Part shown: in pieces, positions 57,101 through 64,000 of the stretch
Layout: each line of letters opens with the position of its first letter
Position numbering within the stretch: position 1 is the first letter of the stretch
Source of the DNA: Siphonodentalium dalli
Taxonomy: Eukaryota > Mollusca > Scaphopoda > Gadilida > Siphonodentaliidae
Direction of reading: 5' to 3'
Length of the DNA: 64,000 nucleotides
Assembly (NCBI GenBank): GCA_032622095.1
Contig: CP136065.1
Location: forward strand, 216,424,151-216,488,150
Program-made: the position numbers and the translations under genes
Notes under the pieces: model-generated
What the model was told of the DNA's origin: nothing
The model's database searches: none
Seen by the model: only the letters and a program-made list of their open reading frames with translations

Positions 57101-59160
57101 CCTTCCAGATATACACACAACCACTGAAACAATCCATACTTGCATATACACCTCACACATGACAATTCAGCAATTCACTGTATAATCATACATGCCATCC
57201 ATGATAATACAGCTAATCCGCATACACCCACCAATGATAATACATCCATGAAATTAAATATGCATCCCACCCGTTACCACAAGGACACTCCCTATATACC
57301 CACACACTCGATAATGTCCACCCAGCTTACTCCAGGTAATCATATTCAATCATGACCGTACAGTCATTCCATGTATACCTATACACATTACCCGTAACCA
57401 TAAAATCACACCATATTTACCAACACACCCATCCATGATCATACAGACAACACATGTACATCCCACCATGCCCTTACAGTCACTCCATATATACATAATC
57501 AACACATAGATGACCATGTAGCTATATCCATACACCACACCAATGCCCATGCATGCACACCTGGTGCACCCGTACTGGATATACACAATCATACACCATA
57601 CAGTCACTCCATGCATACCGATTCACCTCACACCTGACCATGACATCTCCTTGTATATATAGATGCATCTTACAATGGACAACCCACTCATAACCATATA
57701 GTCACTCATTGTACCGGTATACCTATTCACATAAGTCATGACATACAATAACTCACTGTATACCTATTCACCTCACGTATGATCATAGAGTAACTCCCTG
57801 GCTATGATCTTGGCGTCCACACTGTATTCAGTTGACATTTTCGTAGCATAATGGACCAGAATAGCCAAATATTATGGTCCATCTCAATTCTGTCTCAAAG
57901 TTCTGCCCATTTCCTTTCAATAACTATGGCCAAAATCACAAAAGAGGTGCTCGGCAAAATTATATACTTTAAAATGAATTTATTTTGCCCCATACGGAAG
58001 TTGGACAACCAGAATAGAACATTTAGTTGTCAGTTAATTAACTAACACGTATAATAACCAAGTGAGTCACATTTTGCTACATTTTCGGATAATGCCGAGA
58101 ATGTTCGGGATATATGTAAAAAATTAACATTTTACAAATTTGGTTGCCATTTTGGAAGCCATCTTGAGCAATTTGGTCTATAAACACCGTAGTGAGACAC
58201 ATTTAAGATAGACCAAAACAATAAACACCTTTCAATCCAAAGATAGTTACATTTTACCTGAAAAAATGGTCCAAACCTGAAAAGTGAATTTTTGCCAATA
58301 TTTATGTCAAGTTTTTGAGAGAAAAGCCCAATATTTTTGACGATGTCAGTGGTGACAATAGTAACAATTAACAATGGTGCATCAGACATGTTAGTATTCA
58401 ATGTATAGAATGCAGAATTGCCAATTTTATACATCAACCACAACTTGCAAACGATTGCAGGAGACGCTGGTGTAATATTTACCATTTTCCATATTTTGGC
58501 GGCCATATTGGCAGCCATTTTGAGCCAAAGTAAGAATTTTGGTTCCAGTGATTTGGAATATTCATAGGTAATGATATGCCTCACTTACATTACAAAGTTA
58601 TCTTCATTTCTTGTTGAAATATGACTAGAATCCCAATTGTGATTTTTTGTTAGATTTTATACCGCATCCTGTAAAATCGAAGTTTTGAGGGATCGGAAGG
58701 GGCTAGAACCACAATAATTGCATATTTAATTGCTCCAATGATCGGTTAATATACAAAACACAAAATAAAGTTGCATTACTCAACCAGTTCTAAACAGCAT
58801 GAATTGAACTAGAAGATATTTGTGAAAAAATGTCATATTTTCAACTTCCGGCGGCCATATTGGCGGCCATCTTATGAAAATTGAGATATGTTTTGGCCCA
58901 AATGAACCGTAGTCACCTCCCAACTATAATTGTATTGAGAAAACTGTGAGAAGATGCGATTTTCACAAGAAAAGGATGGCATAAACCACCCAACCCAAAA
59001 ACTGAGATTTTCAAAAAGGTCAAGGTCAAATTGAAGGTCAAGGTGACCTCTAAAATCTGGAACCAGCCAGTTTTGTGATACTCACCAACCACTTAACAAA
59101 CTCTGAAAGTTTGGCGCTTCTATCACAAAGTGAACGATTTTGCAACTATCCCCCCCACTA
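54101..59160. mobile_element. Giant foldback 2, 5060 bp, TAT target duplication
   Basis: The ends are TAGTGGGGGG and CCCCCCACTA, with TAT at 54098-54100 and 59161-59163. The surrounding tandem repeat unit reads GGTATGGATGTTCAC, so excision plus loss of one TAT restores it. The arms (54101 to ~55480 and ~57790 to 59160) agree at roughly 90%. Landmarks include TGAAGGTCAAGGTGACCTC-like blocks, CATTGGAGCAATTAAAT, and pairs of ATGGCTGCCA/ATGGCCGCC at 54405, 54752, 55108 and 55462, about 350 bp apart. No transposase is present. No gene is supported inside. Confidence 0.92.
55480..57790. repeat. Inverted minisatellite core of foldback 2
   Basis: About 56-60-bp units around GTATACCTATTCACCTCAC and CATGACCATATAGTCACTCC run in one orientation to the right of ~56.2 kb and in the opposite orientation to the left, continuing the palindromy of the outer arms into the centre. 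The many short frames on both strands are repeat-derived. Confidence 0.85.
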
Positions 59161-59656
59161 TATGGATGTTCACCACTATGAGGACATTTAATGTCACATT
59201 CAAATTTTTTTTTTGGTTTTTTGTTCTATAGTTATTCATCTTTGTTTATATGAAAATGCTGATTTCTGGGTCCATATGTCTGAGTATAGCCATCATAAGT
59301 TATAGATGTGCCCACACTAGTTTGACTTAAGTACGACCGAAGTTGATCACTTGTGGTGTTGTAAATTCTTTCATCCAAATCTCCGCGATATGCAGTCAAA
59401 GTACGTACTATATAGAGTTATCGCCCTTCAGGATTAGCGTTGATATGCGAGTTTTATGTATAATCGTACACACGTGTCCCCAGGTGTCCGACTAGTATAT
59501 TAATTAATATTTAATCTGGGCCGGATTAGATATAGGCCTATTTTGTATATCTAACGCGGTGCAAATCAGGTGGTTTGAGCATGCACAACATTTCGCCGCA
59601 AAATACTAAAGACGAGGTATACCGTATATTATTTTAGCTCATTCGTTTTATTGCAG
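59161..59656. other. End of tandem repeat, then intron-like sequence
   Basis: 59161-59240 resumes the interrupted CCGTCC-class unit (ATGGATGTTCACCACTATGAG). The remainder is AT-rich and leads to the acceptor of the first terminal exon. Confidence 0.6.
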
Positions 59657-59763
59657 GTTACATGATCGGGTCTGGCGGTGGATACGGATATGGCGGTGGC
59701 GGAGGAATTCCAGGTGATATGGTGTGTGGTCCTTCGGAAATGACAGGAATAGACATGATGTAA
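59657..59763 (+). CDS. Alternative terminal exon a, Gly-rich secreted protein
   Basis: Acceptor TCGTTTTATTGCAG. Phase 1 reads YMIGSGGGYGYGGGGGIPGD, then MVCGPSEMTGIDMM and a TAA stop. The split Gly (G/GT) matches the donors at 37694 and 47790, and the codon is Ser with the donor at 51725. Gly/Tyr repeats of this type are typical of extracellular matrix and shell or byssus proteins, but no family is recognised. An internal ATTCCAG/GTGATATG could serve as a phase-1 donor to splice on to exon b 42 bp downstream, which would give a two-repeat form. Confidence 0.6.
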
Positions 59764-59805
59764 TGGGATGAGGAACGTTATTTCAGTCCATTCGTTATAT
59801 TGCAG

Positions 59806-59903
59806 GTTACATGATCGGATCTGGATACGACTATGGCGGTGGCGGAGGAATTCCAGGTGATATGGTGATGGGCCCTTCCGCTATGACAGGAATAGACTTC
59901 TGA
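59806..59903 (+). CDS. Alternative terminal exon b, tandem duplicate of exon a
   Basis: The copy begins 149 bp after exon a, and the duplication includes the acceptor region (CATTCGTTATATTGCAG against CATTCGTTTTATTGCAG). Phase 1 reads YMIGSGYDYGGGGGIPGD, then MVMGPSAMTGIDF and TGA. Exon b lacks three residues in the Gly/Tyr run and exon a's Cys, and has a Phe C-terminus. Both frames stay open, with in-frame length change and amino-acid differences, which supports real coding. A reverse-oriented LINE remnant abuts the stop codon. A plus-strand AATAAA at 60391 could end the transcript. Confidence 0.6.
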
Positions 59904-60760
59904 CTTGAAACATATTTTATTTGCATAATATACAAAATGGATTGGGGCACAAGTTTTTACAACTTATCAAGCCCCTCTGGGCCCTCTCCCGATACAATAT
60001 AATAGTACACATGTAACCAAGATGACAGTATAAACGTATTTACATAGTGATTAGTTTTGAGATAATATTATATTATTTGTATTGCCTTCCAGTCCCAGAG
60101 GTTGAGGAAATTTGTGTTTAAAAAAATGCCGCTACATTACGAATGTTTGGTACGATTAGCCAATGTTAATATATAATCTATTATTAGCATATGTATGTTT
60201 GGAAAAACATGGTAAAATATAATATTACACAGTCATGTACTTGATTTAGTTTTTTGTAGCGCGCTGGAAGACAGTACGGGTAATTAATAAGAACGCCGCG
60301 TGTTTGGGTGGGAGGTTGGTTCATTTGTGATATAACTGTCACATAACAAATTGAAATTCCGGAAGCAATTTTAAGTGGATTTGAAAGTAAAATAAATGTA
60401 TATAATGCTTATTATGATATTTAACGGGATAGTTTCTCAGAACATTATGAGCGCTCTCTTTGGTACAGTGGGCAAATGAAGAAATAGTGATATGCGTCTT
60501 CAGACCTGTTTCCACACGAACATGCGGGGCTGTCAGAAAAAAGACATGATATACTGGGAGGCTTCTGTTGGACCTTCTAAGTTACGCATGTATCAGCGTT
60601 TCATCTATGACATTCGAGATTTCGTACCAAATGGTGCCCGGAATATTCTGGATCCTGACTGCTGTTGGACTTGTGTGTGCGTGTCAATCACATGCATGGA
60701 GCTTGACACACTTGCTTTATATTCGTATGGCTCGCTCAACTCTATATAATGCCATACATA
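59904..60760 (-). mobile_element. 5'-truncated, degraded non-LTR retrotransposon
   Basis: The minus strand reads SPACSCGNRSEDAYHYFF then ICPLYQRERS (about 60545-60435), the familiar C-terminal Cys/His pattern of LINE reverse transcriptase proteins (C-x-C-G...E...H-Y-F-x-C-P-x-Y...R). It is followed by a 3' UTR ending CTTGTGCCCCAATCC and GCAAATAAAATATG at 59905. Coding sequence further upstream is frame-broken. The same 3' tail occurs at 35640-35798. It starts directly after the stop of terminal exon b, so it may supply that gene's 3' UTR in antisense. Confidence 0.75.
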
Positions 60761-60769
60761 ATTGTTGAA

Positions 60770-61104
60770 GACCATCCATGACATACATTAATTTGCCAAT
60801 GGAAAACACTCATATATGTATGATCAACATTTGCCATGAAATAACGACGCACTCGACCCGAGGAGACATAAACCACGCGCGTGTGCTAGTGATTTGTGTA
60901 CCACTCCAACTCACCTTCAATGAATATTCACCAAGCATGACCTTGCATGTCTCTCTCATCCACGCTACATCGACTGACAAACAAGAAGTTTGACCAGCCG
61001 AATATATTATGTATGTAAAAATATGTGTAACCATGTGGAACAAATTGACACCACTCCTGGTTCAGTTGTCCCGCTAATCTGCTGATGGTCGCGCTAATCT
61101 GATG
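60770..61104. other. No supported gene
   Basis: Short overlapping frames on both strands, no domain. A duplicated CGCTAATCTG motif lies just before the next element. Confidence 0.5.
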
Positions 61105-61758
61105 TTGGTGGGGCAAAATGATGCTGTTAAGAAAAAGTACCGTTATTTTTTCTCAAATTGCCATTTTTGCAGTATTTGGTTAATTCTAGCTATTTGTGAA
61201 ATAAAGCCATTAGGAAACATTCATGAACATATTTATTTTATAATAGTTTAATCGTTCCTGTTCTGTAAAACGACGTGGTTGGTTTGTAACATCCAAATTG
61301 CAACTATTAAAGGCCCACTTAATTTTCGAACCCCCAGATTTTATATAAAATATATGCCATATTGTAAACCGTTTGAAAGAGGAAGCTCCAAAACATTGTA
61401 TTATCAACTTATTCGGTGTAATAAAATCTGAACATGTTGTTTTTGTTAAAATACTGACTTGTGTTCTGTGCTAAAGTTACATTATTTTCATGGAAGGGGA
61501 ATAACTCATTGAAACTACATTTTTAGTTTGAATTCTGTTGCATTCTCGGAGCCATAACGGGGGAAATCTTTCTATGATTTCAACTGTTTTCTATTTCTCT
61601 ATGGGCATCTTCTGAGACACAGACGTTTCAAATAGTGATGAATTATAGTATTTTAATCATATTTTATGGTATAGATTGTTATTAAACCGTATATCAAGGA
61701 ACTATAAAAAAATAATCGGTGAATATAAAATGTAAACAGCATCATTTCCCCCCACCAA
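61105..61758. mobile_element. Small TIR element (~650 bp)
   Basis: TTGGTGGGG(C)AAAATGATGC and its complement GCATCATTTCCCCCCACCAA form ~24-bp terminal repeats with two mismatches. Non-coding. Target duplication unclear. Internal blocks recall 25610-25990. Confidence 0.7.
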
Positions 61759-62326
61759 TACAATTCAATTTATTATTGTTAATCAATATGTAGATATTAC
61801 AGACAAGATATTTATGACATCAAATTATTCAATTATGACGTATAATAACAATAAATCTCACACGAGGAATACATGGATGATACAGGTTTTTGTAAGTTTC
61901 TGTTCGGATGATGATTTCAGTTACAGTGGGCGGGGAAGTTATATGGTACATATTATGGTATATTATACCAACATCAAAGCAATTCTACAGGATTCATCAG
62001 CATCATAGCTAATTACGAGGTCCACTTAACCAGGAGTGAATTCATGTGCTTTCTTATATCCAAAGTGTCAGATGAAAACGAGCAATGTTTTGAAGCAGAA
62101 TACCAGAACTCAATTGCACATCGGAGAGGAAAGCGAAATTTCATTATTTGCTCTGCATATATTTTTAAAGATTTATATATACATGCTGGTGTTAAATATT
62201 TTATAATTTTATCTTTATATATACTATATGTCGCAACCATCTCCGTTATTCATTGCCCATTAAACATTGGTGATTAAACAAACAGAAACTCATAAGCTAC
62301 TATAGACCAATTCTTCTCGGTCCAAA
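61759..62326. other. No supported gene
   Basis: AT-rich; CAATTCTACAGGATTCATCA near 61980 resembles 25970-25995. Confidence 0.5.
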
Positions 62327-63157
62327 ACAGCTTGGGATATCGGTTGGGTTGGTGCTAAATTTTGACCGAGTCTCATCCCGTTACTCATCTATAACATAAT
62401 CGTGGATGGTAGTTATCTTGTTTGTATGTCTTCGAATTAGATCAAATGGTCATTTTGCTTACATGAACACAGATGGCAGCCTTTCCCACCATGCATGATG
62501 ATATCAAACATGCGTACATATCAGCGGTCCGTTCACTCTTATAAATAATGTGTAGAAACGAATACACATGGAATGTGTAAATCCGGTTAATACACACATC
62601 AATGTGTAGTTTTACATACAAATACATGAACCAAGGGCCGTTCTACACATAATGTGTATATTTTGTTACACACAATTGTTTAAGAACTTAGAGCATCCGC
62701 ATTGCGGTGCCTTCAATTTCATAGTCTGCTACATGACGGCCATATTGTTTGAGTATATTTTTTGGAATTCAATCTACAGCGATCGTAGACAAGGAATGTA
62801 AGTTCGGAATTCTGACTTGTGGGTATTGTATTAATGATATATGAGGTTTTATTTGTTAAAACTTAACTTTCATGGCGAATTCTGCCCTCAGACTCGTTTA
62901 TATGATTGTTGTAATACGGCAATATTAATATTATGCAACCACGCCACGACCCTAGTTTGTTAATTTAAAACGAAAGCTCACACATCACAGAGCAAAATAT
63001 TACGTACCATTGTACGCCATGAAAGTTTTAACATACATGTATAAATCTCCATATGTCATCAATATACTATATACCCATGCACAGTTCGGAATACTGAACT
63101 AACATTCTTGTCTACGATCTGTATGTGTAAGAATCTACACAAAATGTGTTCGGGGAA

Positions 63158-63650
63158 ATATGTTGATTTTATGCACACCGGTGTGTATAAATGTGTAGAA
63201 ATTGACCCATTATTGTGTAAAAATTGTTACACAATTTGTGTACGTACATGAACTACACATATACTACACACATATGTTTAAGATAAAAATTTAATAATGA
63301 TTGTGTGGCAGGGCTACACATTGTGTGTAGAAAACCTACACATTAGTCATAAGAGTGTTGAATGACAAAGCAACGATATTTATAAGTAAACATAACAGTA
63401 AACATATGTTGATTTTATGCACACCGGTGTGTATAAATGTGTAGAAATTGACCCATTATTGTGTAAAAATTGTTACACAATTTGTGTACGTACATGAAAC
63501 TACACATATACTACACACATATGTTTAAGATAAAAATTTAATAATGATTGTGTGGCAGGGCTACACATTGTGTGTAGAAAACCTACACATTAGTCATAAG
63601 AGTGTTGAATGACAAAGCAACGATATTTATAAGTAAACATAACAGTAAAC
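63158..63650. repeat. 246-bp direct tandem duplication
   Basis: ATATGTTGATTTTATGCACA to AACAGTAAAC occurs twice with essentially one indel, copies starting at 63158 and 63404. The near-identity means a recent event inside the TIR element. Confidence 0.95.
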
Positions 63651-63668
63651 ATATGCCTTGTTTTCCAG

Positions 63669-63775
63669 AGAATTTCGATTTTTCTCGCTATCAGAAAATG
63701 TATGCCAACAATACATTAAACGATGGTATCACCACTTTATCTTTTTCTATCACGGTAAATGATATATCATTTTGA
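63669..63775 (+). CDS. Weak terminal-exon candidate
   Basis: Acceptor CCTTGTTTTCCAG, phase-1 frame reading NFDFSRYQKMYANNTLNDG, ITTLSFSITVNDISF to a TGA. The start is faintly like lipocalins (NFD-x-x-x-Y), but the expected Trp is missing and the exon is tiny, so I do not assign a family. It lies inside the TIR element, so it could be another captured fragment. A GTAAAT within it could alternatively be a donor. Confidence 0.2.
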
Positions 63776-64000
63776 AGGCAGATTAATCGCGGACATGTCA
63801 GATTATTAACCACATGCAGGCGTTCACGTGAATGCCCGAGTTCCACGTGTAAATATATAGTGCGTGTCTTTTTAAAGAAAGCCCATTATAGAAGAGTAAC
63901 GAGAAAGACTCGGTCCAAACAGTGTCAACCCAACCGATATCTCAAGAAAGACTCGGTCCAAACAATGTCAACCCAACCGATATCCCAAACTGTGAGTGAG

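Larger units (their letters stand above)
62327..63992. mobile_element. TIR element with TGTGTA-rich interior and internal duplication
   Basis: The left end (TTGGGATATCGGTTGGGTTG, then GACCGAGTCTCATCC, CGTTACTC) is mirrored at the right by GAGTAACGAGAAAGACTCGG, CAACCCAACCGATATC, where the terminal ~48-bp block is itself duplicated. An inner inverted pair (GATCGTAGACAAGGAATGTA / ATTCTTGTCTACGATC, near 62780 and 63105) continues the symmetry. Many ACACATTGTGTGTA-like palindromes occur inside. Confidence 0.7.

Noticed and set aside
55400-57620. Many frames rich in His/Thr/Ile
   Set aside because: They derive from the inverted minisatellite core of foldback 2 and appear in both orientations.
60492-60768. 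Overlapping plus-strand frames including a hydrophobic one
   Set aside because: The minus strand here reads a standard LINE C-terminal Cys/His motif, so these are antisense shadows.

Overview
The window looks like a piece of a metazoan nuclear genome, most likely a mollusc or another lophotrochozoan. It is AT-rich, has no bacterial-style gene packing, and is filled with satellites, small inverted-repeat transposons, a tRNA-derived SINE, non-LTR retrotransposon remains and the CCGTCCGTC-headed tandem repeats that are common in molluscan DNA. Most open reading frames are chance frames inside repeats. The taxonomic call is an inference.

Coding content is sparse. The best candidate host gene lies on the + strand between about 36.5 and 59.9 kb and was found from splice sites and reading phase. 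It has an array of tandemly duplicated 45-nt mini-exons ending in a 72-nt exon (37623-37694), a 60-nt exon (47731-47790), and two tandem, alternative Gly-rich terminal exons (59657-59763 and 59806-59903). All junctions are phase 1, so any of these exons can be joined without changing frame. A signal-peptide exon with a TATA-like box (51656-51725) also ends in phase 1 and could be an alternative first exon. The product would be a small secreted Pro- then Gly-rich protein, reminiscent of matrix proteins, but I do not recognise it. A second terminal-exon-like segment with its 3' UTR is duplicated almost perfectly at 6291-6508 and 7394-7611, inside a large TIR-bounded element.

Mobile DNA by region: 0-9 kb is an 8.6 kb TIR element with TAA target duplications, holding a giant foldback (345-5058), a 163-bp satellite and the duplicated exon units. 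9-15 kb holds several TTAA-flanked MITEs, a SINE with perfect 15-bp target duplications, and a large inverted repeat formed by two head-to-head MITEs. 15-28 kb holds more MITEs, a cluster of TGACTAA motifs and a 24-bp minisatellite. 28-36 kb holds a 61-bp satellite split by a TTAA MITE, a TIR element carrying a Cys-loop receptor gene fragment, and a 29-bp minisatellite with higher-order structure. 36-48 kb holds the mini-exon array, a 60-odd-bp satellite, and a nearly complete CR1/Jockey-like non-LTR element broken by one nonsense codon and one frameshift. 52-59 kb holds a ~100-bp satellite split by a MITE, and a 5060-bp foldback element whose empty site can be read from the surrounding tandem repeat. 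60-64 kb holds a reverse-oriented LINE fragment and two more TIR elements.

The strongest biological themes are: (1) five different TTAA-targeting non-autonomous families, with insertion events reconstructed directly from satellite arrays; (2) two giant foldbacks studded with YY1/Pho-like CAAGATGGCGGCC motifs; (3) captured gene fragments inside TIR elements; (4) tandem exon duplication in a phase-1 secreted-protein gene.
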